DNA from: Acinetobacter lwoffii
GTDB lineage: Bacteria; Pseudomonadota; Gammaproteobacteria; Pseudomonadales; Moraxellaceae
Length of the DNA: 64,000 nt
Assembly: GCF_029024105.1 (NCBI RefSeq)
Contig: NZ_CP118963.1
Location: 1,054,001 to 1,118,000, forward strand
Direction: 5' to 3'
Shown here: positions 7,422 through 16,445 of the stretch, one piece after another
Layout: every line of letters starts with the position of its first letter
Numbering within the stretch: position 1 is the stretch's first letter
Notes under the pieces: generated by a model
The model's input: only the letters and a program-made list of their open reading frames with translations
Database searches by the model: none
What the model was told of the DNA's origin: nothing
Made by a program: the position numbers and the translations under genes

Positions 7422-9812
7422 TTAATGGCTATAACTTCCACTGGCGATAATACGGGTTTCGCTCTCAAGATCGCGTTCTATTTCTGTTTCACTTTCTTGT
7501 ATGTAGCGACTCATATCATCCTGTTCAGCATCAGATGGCGCAGGTTCTGAATCAATATCATAAGGTTCCGTCACATAGTGCGAGATGCCGCAGGCAGTCG
7601 CCTGATTTGGCAGGGCATGACGCGAAATCGGGATATACATGGCGCCTTCACAGCCTTGTGCAGACAATAAACCAGTATAACGATCCAGCCAATGCCATTC
7701 GATTTCATTCGGCTGTGGCAGATTCACCGGTTTCTGGCGCAACTGTTTCATGACATTGGTCCAAACGGGCAGGGCACCTGAAGAACCGGTTAAGCCAGTG
7801 ACTTTGTTGTCATCCAGACCGAGCCAAACCACGGTCATATAATTACCTGAGTATCCGGCAAACCATGAGTCACGGCTGTCATTCGTAGTACCGGACTTAC
7901 CAGCAAGATTCAGACTGCGTGGTAAGCTGTTATAGGCTGCACGACCTGTACCATTCGACATGACCTGTTGTAAGCCATAATTCAGGGCATAAGCAGAAGC
8001 TGGATCAATGGTCGGTTGTACACTCAGGCTATAACGATCCAGAGAGCGGCCGTTGGCATCCACCACAGAGCGGATGGCTTTGGTTGGGTATTTAAAGCCG
8101 CCTGTAGCAAAGTTGCCGTAAATATTCATCACTTCCATCGGGGACATATCTACCGCACCCAAGTAAATCGATGGATAAGATGGAATATCTGAGGTCACAC
8201 CAAATTTTTTCAGATGATTAATAAAGGTGGACAGACCAAATTCTTGTGCTAAACGCACAGTGGACAGGTTATAAGATTGCGATAAGGCTTGTGACATTGG
8301 AATGACACCATGTCCGCGACCACTATAGTTTTTCGGCGTCCAGGTTTTGCCATCACTCTTGATGCTGATTTCACTGTCTTCAATTGGGCTTGCCCAGTGA
8401 TAACGGTTCGATTCCAGGGCACTCAGGTAGATCACCGGTTTTAGCAGGGAACCGACTTGACGCTTGGCATCGACTGCACGGTTAAAGCCGGTAAAATCTT
8501 GAGTCGAACCCACCGCGGCCACCAGCTCACCATTTTCCGGATGCGATACCAATACTGCGCCCTGTAAATCTTTCAGGCGACCTGGATTGGATTTACTTAA
8601 ACGCGCCACCGTCTCTTTAAAGCTGTCCTGAATTCTGGTTTGGGCTAAAGGATCTAAAGTGGTGAAAATTCGCAGACCCTGATTGGTCAGATCGGTTTCC
8701 TGATAATCTGTGCGTAATTGACGACGTACGATATCCAGAAAATCCGGGAAGCGGGCAGGGCCTAAAGTCGGTTTGGAAATGACATTTAACGGACGTGCGG
8801 TTTCTTTTTCATATTGTTCCTGAGTCAGATAGCCCATCACCAGCATATTATTCAGAACGATATCACGACGTTTTTTCGCACTTTCAGGATTGCGCCATGG
8901 ATTATATAGGCTTGGACCTTGGACTAAACCCACCAGAAATGCTTGCTGGGAAATATTCAGTTCACGCAGTGGCAGGCCAAAATAAAACTGCGATGCCAGA
9001 CCATAACCATTAATGGAGTAGTTACCATTCTGGCCCAGATTTACCTCATTCAGATAAGCTTCCAGAATTTCATTTTTGTCATAATGCAATTCAATCAGCA
9101 TCGCCATAAAGGCTTCATTCACTTTACGTTTTAAAGTGCGCTCAGGGGTCAAATAGAAATTTTTAACCAATTGCTGGGTCAAGGTTGAACCACCCTGACG
9201 TTTACCACCGGTAATATTGCTGACCACGGCACGTGCAATACCACGCGGTGAAACCCCATGATGCTCATAGAACTTACGATCTTCGGTCGCGATCAGCGCT
9301 TCGATCAAGGGCTTAGGCACTTTATTTAGCTTAATCAGCACACGGTCTTCGTTATGTTGCGGATAAATCCCGCCTATTAATAAAGGTTCTAAACGCGCAA
9401 TCCCGCTTGAAGAGGGTTTGGTCGCGCTGACTTCTGCAATCTGTTCACCGCTGAAACTGACTTTCAATATTTGTTCCGGTTCAACCCGGTCACCAAAATC
9501 AAAGCCGCGTGTATGCACATACAGGGTATTGCCAGTGCTGACAAAGTTGCCTGATTTAGTATAACTATCCGAATTTTTATAACCGAGTAATTTTAATTCT
9601 TGTTGGAAATCCTGCAGGCTGACTGGGGCATTCACGTACACTTCCATCGGACGTGCGAAGACCTTGGCCGGAATATCCCAGCGCTGACCTTCAAACTTGT
9701 CGCGTACAATATTGTCTAATCTAATCAAATAGATACTAAATGCTACAAAGATAGAAATGACAATAATAGAAAAAATTAAGGCAAGAAACCCCATGCCACG
9801 TTCAGATTTCAT
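7422..9812 (-). CDS. mrcB: Class A penicillin-binding protein 1b
   Basis: 796-aa bifunctional peptidoglycan synthase (PBP1b, also called ponB). One membrane anchor lies at about 9-31, then a UB2H-like region (about 60-140). The glycosyltransferase 51 domain has catalytic E177 in EDRKFYEHHG and the GGSTLTQQLVKN motif. The transpeptidase domain has S455-L-L-K458 with the active serine, a SYN motif and K639-S-G-T. Length and motif order match full-length PBP1b. The acidic C-terminal tail is rich in Glu and Ser. It polymerises and crosslinks glycan at the periplasmic face. The next gene is probably its activator lipoprotein. Confidence 0.95.
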   Translation of the reverse strand: MKSERGMGFLALIFSIIVISIFVAFSIYLIRLDNIVRDKFEGQRWDIPAKVFARPMEVYVNAPVSLQDFQQELKLLGYKNSDSYTKSGNFVSTGNTLYVHTRGFDFGDRVEPEQILKVSFSGEQIAEVSATKPSSSGIARLEPLLIGGIYPQHNEDRVLIKLNKVPKPLIEALIATEDRKFYEHHGVSPRGIARAVVSNITGGKRQGGSTLTQQLVKNFYLTPERTLKRKVNEAFMAMLIELHYDKNEILEAYLNEVNLGQNGNYSINGYGLASQFYFGLPLRELNISQQAFLVGLVQGPSLYNPWRNPESAKKRRDIVLNNMLVMGYLTQEQYEKETARPLNVISKPTLGPARFPDFLDIVRRQLRTDYQETDLTNQGLRIFTTLDPLAQTRIQDSFKETVARLSKSNPGRLKDLQGAVLVSHPENGELVAAVGSTQDFTGFNRAVDAKRQVGSLLKPVIYLSALESNRYHWASPIEDSEISIKSDGKTWTPKNYSGRGHGVIPMSQALSQSYNLSTVRLAQEFGLSTFINHLKKFGVTSDIPSYPSIYLGAVDMSPMEVMNIYGNFATGGFKYPTKAIRSVVDANGRSLDRYSLSVQPTIDPASAYALNYGLQQVMSNGTGRAAYNSLPRSLNLAGKSGTTNDSRDSWFAGYSGNYMTVVWLGLDDNKVTGLTGSSGALPVWTNVMKQLRQKPVNLPQPNEIEWHWLDRYTGLLSAQGCEGAMYIPISRHALPNQATACGISHYVTEPYDIDSEPAPSDAEQDDMSRYIQESETEIERDLESETRIIASGSYSH

Positions 9813-10039
9813 AAATACTTATAAGATCCTGTGAAATTGTGCTAATCATGCGAAGCTTTTCATTATTTTGCAATATTTAATCAAGAAATGCGCTTAAAAT
9901 TAAAATGAAACCCCACAATTTCTCCTTAATTCGAATATATTTCAAATAATTTCCTACCTATGAAGCACTGTTATAAATTGTCATCCAGGTATAGCTTAAT
10001 GTTATGATAAGCAGGATTCGTAGCGGAGCGACGACACTG

Positions 10040-10942
10040 GTGCAAATTTCCCATAAGACCTTTCGAAATATCGGGTTAATAGGACGTCCTGATAAATCGT
10101 CGGTGGTTGAAACCTTATGCCTTATTCACGATCATCTTCTCAATTTAGGCCTACACCCAGTTTTTGATGCAGCGACAGCTGAACTTGTTCCCTATCAAAA
10201 TACCCAAACCGTCAGTCGTGCCTTATTGGGTGAGGTGGTGGATCTGGTGATTGTCGTGGGCGGTGACGGCTCGCTATTACATGCAGCACGCGCCTTGGTC
10301 AAGTACAATACCCCGGTGATCGGGGTTAACCGTGGTCGTCTGGGTTTTTTAACGGATATCAAGCCGACTGAAGTGATATTCAAGCTGGATCAGGTATTAA
10401 AGGGTGACTTTCAGACTGAGCGACGCTTTTTACTCGAAGTCGAAATTCGCTCCAAAGGTGAAGTGATTTACGATGCCATTGCTCTAAATGATGTGGTGCT
10501 ACATTCAGGGAAATCGGTACATATGATCGATTTTGAACTGAATATTGATGGACAATATGTCTATCGTCAGCACAGCGATGGCCTGATAGTCTCTACGCCG
10601 ACTGGTTCTACGGCTTATGCGCTTTCTGGTGGTGGCCCGATTGTACATCCAAGTATGGATGCGATTGCCTTGGTACCGATGCATCCGCATACCTTGTCTT
10701 CACGCCCGATTGTGGTCGGTGGACATAGTGAAATTAAATTACTGATTCGTGAAAATCGCGTACTGCCGATGGTTAGTGCGGATGGACAACACAGTGTGTC
10801 TTTGAATGTGGGTGATAGCGTCCATATTCGCAAGCATCCCTTTAAACTGAATCTTCTGCATCCACCGGGTTATGACTTTTATAATGCCTGTCGAACCAAA
10901 CTGGGGTGGAATCAGGACTTTGATTATTTTAAGCAGGATTAA
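10040..10942 (+). CDS. nadK: NAD kinase
   Basis: ATP-dependent NAD kinase making NADP+ in the cytoplasm. From the GTG at 10040 it is 300 aa and begins MQISHKTFRNIGLIGRPD, like known NadK proteins. An in-frame ATG at 10004 would add 12 unlikely residues, and a GGAG at 10025-10028 suits the GTG. The GGDGS motif sits at 74-78, NRGRLGFLTD follows, and SDGLIVSTPTGSTAYALSGGGP is the family's second signature. It is divergent from ponB across about 230 bp and followed after 3 bp by the yeaC-like gene, so probably co-transcribed. Confidence 0.92.
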   Translation: MQISHKTFRNIGLIGRPDKSSVVETLCLIHDHLLNLGLHPVFDAATAELVPYQNTQTVSRALLGEVVDLVIVVGGDGSLLHAARALVKYNTPVIGVNRGRLGFLTDIKPTEVIFKLDQVLKGDFQTERRFLLEVEIRSKGEVIYDAIALNDVVLHSGKSVHMIDFELNIDGQYVYRQHSDGLIVSTPTGSTAYALSGGGPIVHPSMDAIALVPMHPHTLSSRPIVVGGHSEIKLLIRENRVLPMVSADGQHSVSLNVGDSVHIRKHPFKLNLLHPPGYDFYNACRTKLGWNQDFDYFKQD

Positions 10943-10945
10943 ATC

Positions 10946-11218
10946 ATGAATATTGAACAAATGCTTGCCGTACTCAATCCTGAGATTGTTGAACGCCTAA
11001 GAACAGCAGTCGAAATTGGAAAGTGGCCAAACGGTGTAGCCTTGACACCAGAACAACGTCAGACCTGTATGCAGGCAGTGTATGCCTGGGAAATGAAAAA
11101 CCTGCCTGAAAATGAGCGCAGCGGTTATATCGATCGCGGTACTAAAGAAGAGGGTGAAGAGTGTGATGATGATCATCACAAGAATGAACCTGAATTCAAG
11201 CCGATTCGTTTTGTTTAA
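10946..11218 (+). CDS. YeaC-like DUF1315 protein
   Basis: 90-aa acidic cytoplasmic protein of the YeaC/DUF1315 family. The core has ALTPEQRQTCMQAVYAWE and RSGYIDRG, and the tail is rich in Asp, Glu and His. The family is common in gammaproteobacteria but has no known function. It starts 3 bp after nadK and ends at a strong terminator, so nadK and this gene form one unit. Confidence 0.85.
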   Translation: MNIEQMLAVLNPEIVERLRTAVEIGKWPNGVALTPEQRQTCMQAVYAWEMKNLPENERSGYIDRGTKEEGEECDDDHHKNEPEFKPIRFV

Positions 11219-11250
11219 GGCTTAATTCCCAGCCAATAGCAATACAATTA

Positions 11251-11287
11251 AAAAAAGCATTGTTCATTCACTGAACAATGCTTTTTT
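11251..11287. terminator. Bidirectional terminator between yeaC and ybiB
   Basis: A 10-bp stem GCATTGTTCA (11257-11266) / TGAACAATGC (11272-11281) is flanked by A6 and T6, so it works for both converging genes. Confidence 0.9.
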
Positions 11288-11300
11288 CTTTTGCACAAGA

Positions 11301-12302
11301 TTAAACCGTGTGGCGATTCGCCCATAAGATTTTGGCTTTTTGCATCGCAGCTTCAAAGCTGTCACACACGCCCATGGTATATAGCGCAATGCCCATAGTT
11401 TCTATCACTGCAATCTCGCCATAATCATGGCTTTGCTGACCGTCCCAGACAGCCTTAAATAGCGCCAGATCCAGTTCTTCTTCAATTGGACTGCGGTTGT
11501 CAGTGAGCTTTGGCAATTCATGCTCATAGAGCAGGCCATCTTTAATGCCACAGATGAGCGTTTTGGCATCCGGATTACGCTCGAATTCGCCCCCTTCACC
11601 TTTAATCACGGCACTATTTTTATAGCCTAAGCGGAAAGCCGCTTGCTGATGCGAACCACGATACGCTGGATGGAAAATTGCTTGCAGGGTCGCTTTGGCA
11701 TTAAACGGATTGATCAGACGCGCCAGCGTATGAATCGGGGAGCGTAACCCCATGACATTACGCAGCGCAATCAAGTCTGCAAGAATCGGAGAAATCACTT
11801 CTAGCGGAATATAGGCAAAATGCTGTTGTTGCAGTTGCTGTTCAACCTCGGCATCATTTTGACAGATTGGATAGCCTAAGTAAGTCAGCACCTGTTCGGT
11901 GTAAACACGGTTCATGGTATGGCCTGAGGCACCATGCATCACAATATTATAACCATGCTTGGCCAGCGTCAGCGCTGCCAGAATAAACCATGGATAATGT
12001 TTGCGCTTGCCCGCATAGGACGACCAATCCAGATCGACATCCAGTTTTTTGAAACTCAGCTGGTCACGTGTCGCCTGTACGAAACCGGCCAACTCATCTA
12101 CAGATTCTTCCTTGACCCGCAATAACATCAAGAATGCACCTAACTGCACATCCAGCACTTCATTTTTCAAAATCATACTGAAGGCTTGATAGGCTTCATC
12201 ATAGCTGAGGGAGCGGGCGCCATTTTTCCCTTTACCCACAATGCGTACATATTGGGCAAAGGGATGTTCGAAATCTTTATAGATATTTCTTTTGGTATTC
12301 AT
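11301..12302 (-). CDS. ybiB: YbiB/TrpD2-type protein of the anthranilate phosphoribosyltransferase superfamily
   Basis: 333 aa, with the TrpD/nucleoside-phosphorylase fold from start to end: an N-terminal helical part with LLRVKEESVDELAGFVQATRDQL, then a glycine-rich segment MHGASGHTMNRVYTEQVL where true TrpD binds PRPP. YbiB (TrpD2) binds nucleic acid and is not known to make phosphoribosyl-anthranilate; its physiological role is open. Local trp genes are absent, which argues against a biosynthetic TrpD. A single gene, it converges on yeaC. Confidence 0.8.
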   Translation of the reverse strand: MNTKRNIYKDFEHPFAQYVRIVGKGKNGARSLSYDEAYQAFSMILKNEVLDVQLGAFLMLLRVKEESVDELAGFVQATRDQLSFKKLDVDLDWSSYAGKRKHYPWFILAALTLAKHGYNIVMHGASGHTMNRVYTEQVLTYLGYPICQNDAEVEQQLQQQHFAYIPLEVISPILADLIALRNVMGLRSPIHTLARLINPFNAKATLQAIFHPAYRGSHQQAAFRLGYKNSAVIKGEGGEFERNPDAKTLICGIKDGLLYEHELPKLTDNRSPIEEELDLALFKAVWDGQQSHDYGEIAVIETMGIALYTMGVCDSFEAAMQKAKILWANRHTV

Positions 12303-12710
12303 AACTTTTTACAGCTTGCAGAAAATATTAATGTCAAGGGAGAGGGTGAAAATCCATAAACCTTTCAGTATACGTAAAACAATCAGTTAAATCTGATTAT
12401 CGACTAATGTCTAATCCAATATTGATTAAAAAGCAAACAAGCGCATAATAAGTTATGCACATTTAGTATGAATATTCGGTAAAATTTAGGCAATTTTTAG
12501 AGTCTGTTTAATTTTTCTTAATCTCTTTCTCCCATTTAATACTTTGGTCTGATACTGAGTGTCAGATTCAATGCATGGCTGATTATCATTTTGAACATTC
12601 TCTTGAGCCTTTTGATATTTGATCCGGTTCACCCTGAGAAGGGATGAAGAGGTCAGTATATTTCTCAAAATGGTCTTTCTTATTTTTGATATCGTTCAAG
12701 TAGATTTATT
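12303..12710. other. 408-bp intergenic region upstream of the symporter gene
   Basis: It lies between the divergent ybiB and the symporter. No credible gene is seen; the 60-codon minus ORF at 12486-12668 has no family features. A dyad, CTGATAC at 12549-12555 facing GTGTCAG at 12559-12565 (6 of 7 paired), could be an operator for the symporter. No convincing -35/-10 pair was found by eye. Confidence 0.4.
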
Positions 12711-14054
12711 ATGGCGAAACAACCAATTTATAAGTCACTGTATTTTCAAGTGATTGTGGCCATTATCGCAGGTATTCTGGTCGGGCATTTTTCGCCTAGT
12801 GGTACGCAAATTGTCAATGGCGTAGAACAACATGTCCCTGGCTTGGGCGAACAGCTTAAACCGCTTGGTGATGCATTTATCCGTCTGATTAAAATGATCA
12901 TCGCACCTGTGATTTTCTGTACCGTAGTGAGCGGTATTGCGGGTATGGAAAGCATGAAATCAGTGGGTAAAACTGGTGGTGTTGCTTTACTTTACTTCGA
13001 GATCGTATCTACGATTGCTTTGGTCATCGGTCTGGTCGTGATTAACATCGTGAAGCCTGGTGTGGGCATGAACGTTGATCCTGCTTCACTGGATACCAGT
13101 GGCATCAGTAAATATGTTGCTTCAGGTGAGTCACAATCGACTATCGACTTCCTGATGAACATTATTCCAAATACGGTTGTGGGCGCATTTGCAGAAGGCG
13201 AAATCCTGCAAGTTCTATTGTTCGCGATTATCTTTGGTTTTGCGCTGCATAAGCTAGGTGATCAAGGCAAGCCAGTCCTGAAACTCATTGACCAGATTTC
13301 ACATGTATTCTTCAACATCGTGAATATGGTGATGAAACTTGCTCCAATTGGTGCATTTGGTGCAATGGCGTTTACAATTGGTAAATATGGTATTGGTTCT
13401 CTTGCTCAGCTGGCACAGTTGATCATTTGTTTCTATGTTACCTGCGTACTGTTTATTTTCATCGTATTGGGCTCAATTGCGCGTTTCGCAGGGTTCAGCA
13501 TCATGAAGATGATCCGCCTGATTCGCGAAGAACTTCTGATTGTACTGGGGACGTCATCTTCAGAATCAGTACTGCCACGTATGTTGAAGAAACTGGAACT
13601 TGCCGGTGCTGAAAAATCAGTGGTAGGCCTGGTAATTCCAACTGGTTATTCATTTAACCTGGATGGTACGTCGATTTACTTGACGATGGCTGCGATCTTC
13701 ATTGCACAAGCGACCAATACACAACTTGATTTGTCTCATCAAATTACGCTGCTTCTGGTACTTCTGATCTCATCTAAGGGTGCGGCAGGCGTGACTGGTT
13801 CAGGCTTTATTGTGATGGCGGCAACTTTGGCTGCTGTAGGGAATATTCCTGTTGCAGGTCTAGCATTGATTCTCGGTATCGATCGTTTCATGTCTGAAGC
13901 TCGTGCCTTGACCAATCTGGTCGGTAACTCTTTGGCGACTTTAGTGGTTGCGAAATGGGTGGGCCAGTTAGATATGGACAAGCTGAACTATGCTTTAGCA
14001 AATCCTGCAGAAATTGACGAAAAAATGGCACAAGAAGGCAATAACGCTCACTAA
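12711..14054 (+). CDS. Dicarboxylate/amino acid:cation symporter (DctA/GltP type)
   Basis: 447-aa inner-membrane carrier of the DAACS family that imports C4-dicarboxylates or glutamate/aspartate with Na+ or H+. About eight membrane helices plus two re-entrant hairpins are expected. The signature parts are present: a serine-rich SSSESVLPRML hairpin, SFNLDGTSIYLTMAAIFIAQAT, and GSGFIVMAATLAA with the final RFMSEARALTNLVGN. The sequence leans to DctA, but DctA and GltP cannot be told apart safely without alignment. It stands alone behind a long upstream region and ends at a strong terminator. Confidence 0.9.
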   Translation: MAKQPIYKSLYFQVIVAIIAGILVGHFSPSGTQIVNGVEQHVPGLGEQLKPLGDAFIRLIKMIIAPVIFCTVVSGIAGMESMKSVGKTGGVALLYFEIVSTIALVIGLVVINIVKPGVGMNVDPASLDTSGISKYVASGESQSTIDFLMNIIPNTVVGAFAEGEILQVLLFAIIFGFALHKLGDQGKPVLKLIDQISHVFFNIVNMVMKLAPIGAFGAMAFTIGKYGIGSLAQLAQLIICFYVTCVLFIFIVLGSIARFAGFSIMKMIRLIREELLIVLGTSSSESVLPRMLKKLELAGAEKSVVGLVIPTGYSFNLDGTSIYLTMAAIFIAQATNTQLDLSHQITLLLVLLISSKGAAGVTGSGFIVMAATLAAVGNIPVAGLALILGIDRFMSEARALTNLVGNSLATLVVAKWVGQLDMDKLNYALANPAEIDEKMAQEGNNAH

Positions 14055-14080
14055 TTTTGAGTCTGTCTTTCATGTCTAAA

Positions 14081-14105
14081 AGGGAAGCTTCGGCTTCCCT
14101 TTTTT
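14081..14105 (+). terminator. Terminator of the symporter gene
   Basis: An 8-bp stem AGGGAAGC (14081-14088) with a TTCG tetraloop and its complement at 14093-14100 is followed by T5. Confidence 0.9.
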
Positions 14106-14189
14106 ATTGACTGTGAAGTTAGTAAAAAGATGAATGCCGGCACATGACAGGGAGCAGGAAAGTCGATAGTCTGTGAAAAGGAAACTAAA

Positions 14190-15356
14190 ATGATAAACAA
14201 CAAGGACAATAGAATGCTTGCCTACGATGCCGATCTAGAATTATTCCGCGATAATTTTAAACGCTTTATGAACGAACATGTCGCACCGTACTACGACCAG
14301 TGGGAACGTGAAGGTCTGATGCCGCGTTCAGTCTGGAATGCACTCGGTGAAAATGGCTTCTTGTGTGTCGATGTTCCAGAAGAATATGGTGGCTATGGGG
14401 TGCCGACCGATTATTCCTTGATGCTGATCGAAGAATCTGCACGTGCCGGATACAGTGCGATTGCCACAGGTCTGTCTTGTCATTCCGATATTGCAGCACC
14501 GTATATCCTGCATATCGGTACCGAAGAACAGAAAAAATACTGGTTACCAAAAATGGTCACCGGTGAAGTGGTCGGTGCGATCGGCATGACTGAACCGGGT
14601 GCTGGTTCAGATTTGCAAGCTATGCGCACCAGTGCCATCTTGCATGATGAACATTATCTGTTAAATGGCTCAAAAACCTTCATTTCCAATGGTCAGCATG
14701 CTGACTTAGTGGTGCTTGCCGTCAAAACCGATCCGCAAGCCCGTGCCAAAGGCGTTTCATTGTTGCTGGTCGATACCCATCTGGAAGGCTTTAAAAAAGG
14801 CACCAATTTGGACAAGATTGGTCTGCATGCTCAGGATACGTCTGAACTGTTCTTCGACAATGTCAAAGTGCCAAAGGAGCAATTACTGGGTCAGCCGGGA
14901 CAGGGATTTGCTTACCTGATGCAGGAATTGCCGCGTGAGCGTACCGCCATTGCTGCCACCGCTCTAGGCGCCATTCGTGGATCTATTGATGTGACCACAC
15001 AGTATGTGAAAGAGCGTCAGGCTTTTGGTCAGGCGATCGGTCAATTCCAGAATACCCGTTTTGTGCTTGCGCAAGCGAAAATTGATGAATTGGCGACCGC
15101 AGCATTTTATAACCAGAATCTTGAGCTTTATATGCAAGGGAAACTGGATGTAGAAACTGCAGCGGCATTGAAGAGCTTTTCTACCGATATGCAGATGAAA
15201 ATCGCGGACAATCTCCTGCAATTATTTGGGGGTTATGGCTATATGACTGAATATCCAATTTCACGTTTCTTCGTTGATGCGCGGATCCAGCGGATTTATG
15301 GGGGTACCAATGAAATCATGAAGGAGATTGTGGCCCGCGGTCTGTTAGGGCGTTAA
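14190..15356 (+). CDS. Acyl-CoA dehydrogenase
   Basis: 388-aa FAD flavoprotein that introduces the trans-2 double bond into acyl-CoA, as in fatty-acid or branched-chain breakdown. It has the N-terminal helical domain, the middle domain motif GAIGMTEPGAGSDL (about 130-143), NGSKTFISNG, and the C-terminal signature QLFGGYGYMTEYPISRFFVDARIQ with IYGGTNEIMKEI; the catalytic base should be the Glu of the last motif. Chain-length preference cannot be read. Two ATGs (14190, 14214) each have an AAGGA site; the longer is given. It is single, with its own terminator and no partner genes. Confidence 0.9.
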   Translation: MINNKDNRMLAYDADLELFRDNFKRFMNEHVAPYYDQWEREGLMPRSVWNALGENGFLCVDVPEEYGGYGVPTDYSLMLIEESARAGYSAIATGLSCHSDIAAPYILHIGTEEQKKYWLPKMVTGEVVGAIGMTEPGAGSDLQAMRTSAILHDEHYLLNGSKTFISNGQHADLVVLAVKTDPQARAKGVSLLLVDTHLEGFKKGTNLDKIGLHAQDTSELFFDNVKVPKEQLLGQPGQGFAYLMQELPRERTAIAATALGAIRGSIDVTTQYVKERQAFGQAIGQFQNTRFVLAQAKIDELATAAFYNQNLELYMQGKLDVETAAALKSFSTDMQMKIADNLLQLFGGYGYMTEYPISRFFVDARIQRIYGGTNEIMKEIVARGLLGR

Positions 15357-15368
15357 TAGCTCAACCAT

Positions 15369-15396
15369 AAAAAAGAGTCCCGAAGGACTCTTTTTT
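15369..15396. terminator. Terminator between acyl-CoA dehydrogenase and the PfpI-like gene
   Basis: GAGTCC (15375-15380), CGAA loop and GGACTC (15385-15390) extend through A6 on the left and T6 on the right, so it suits either strand. Confidence 0.85.
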
Positions 15397-15439
15397 ATAG
15401 GGGAGAACATGGCCAAGATGGGAAATATTTTTTAAGACT

Positions 15440-15967
15440 TTATGATTTTAAAACATCCAAACATTCATGAATAAAAATGGGTAAATCATTGGGTAGGCGC
15501 GATGAAATCAACTGATTATTGTCATTCACCAGTTCCGCATCATAATACGTTCCACCGGCACGTTGTACGCGACTGGCATGCGCGCGAATACTGGTAATAA
15601 TTCGATTTTTTAGTACATCTGCTTCGCACAGTAATAATGATGCATCACATAAACTAAAGATGGTTTTCTTGGCCTGGTTAAAAGCTTGGATAAATTGAAG
15701 CACCCGCATATCGGTAGATAAAGAAACTGCAGATTCACCGCCAGGGATCAGCAAGGCATCAAAATCATCAATACTGATTTGTTCGATGCCCCGGTCAATC
15801 GTCACTGCAGAACAGCCATGCAGACCATAGACCACTTTTCCTACATTAAACTCAATATTACAGATGCTATGCTTTGCTTCCAGCAAGGCCGCAACGGGTT
15901 CAAGATATTCCTGATCTTCAAAATTATTCGTCAAAAGTACAGCTATTCTTTTTGGCATGACTGACAC
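15440..15967 (-). CDS. DJ-1/PfpI superfamily protein with an atypical nucleophile site
   Basis: 175 aa with the DJ-1/PfpI flavodoxin-like fold: strand 1 RIAVLLTNNFEDQE with E17, then DALLIPGGES (70-79), and the nucleophile elbow SLCDAS. The nucleophile would be C107, but the next residue is D108, where PfpI proteases and most relatives have His (CHG). Many DJ-1 relatives lack protease activity and act as glyoxalases, chaperones or redox proteins, so no activity is assigned. ATG at 15967; the third codon on (15958) is another possible start. A single gene, divergent from pheA across a long gap. Confidence 0.8.
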   Translation of the reverse strand: MSVMPKRIAVLLTNNFEDQEYLEPVAALLEAKHSICNIEFNVGKVVYGLHGCSAVTIDRGIEQISIDDFDALLIPGGESAVSLSTDMRVLQFIQAFNQAKKTIFSLCDASLLLCEADVLKNRIITSIRAHASRVQRAGGTYYDAELVNDNNQLISSRLPNDLPIFIHECLDVLKS

Positions 15968-16445
15968 CCAAACGCTTGTTTTAAGTTAGACTATCTATGA
16001 TTGGTTAAAAAATCGTCTCTGCTTTGTAATTGAGTAGTGATTTAATGTAAAAAATAAGTGAAATCAAAGAGAAGTCGATAAAAATGGGGTTGCAGAGTGT
16101 GCATTTTATTGTGAAATCTATCTTAGATATGAATGGTTCAAAAATGACGTGTGAAAAGTAATTATTTTAATTTTCTTATGCTTAAAACCGCTATATAGAT
16201 TAAGAAATAGTGATATTTCATCTTCCTTAAAATCAGTTAATATGGACAGGCAAAGTTTACAATTTAATAATGTAAATCAAGCAGAAAAGCTGAAGTAAAT
16301 GTTACCAGATATGACCAAAAGCGATAAATGGTTAAAATCAACTGTATGTTTTTAAGACTTAATCTACCAATGTCATATTGCGTAACATTTGAAAGCTCAC
16401 TATTGTTATACTGAACAGATAAGGTTTATGAAGGGCGACAGAACA
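15968..16445. other. 478-bp AT-rich intergenic region upstream of pheA
   Basis: It separates the PfpI-like gene from pheA, transcribed away on both sides. No gene is seen. A TATACT at 16407-16412 could be the -10 of pheA, but no good -35 sits at 17 bp. No Phe-rich leader peptide or attenuator hairpin is visible. Confidence 0.35.

Noticed and set aside
12486..12668. 60-aa minus ORF before the symporter
   Set aside because: Low-complexity, no ribosome site, and it covers the likely promoter region.
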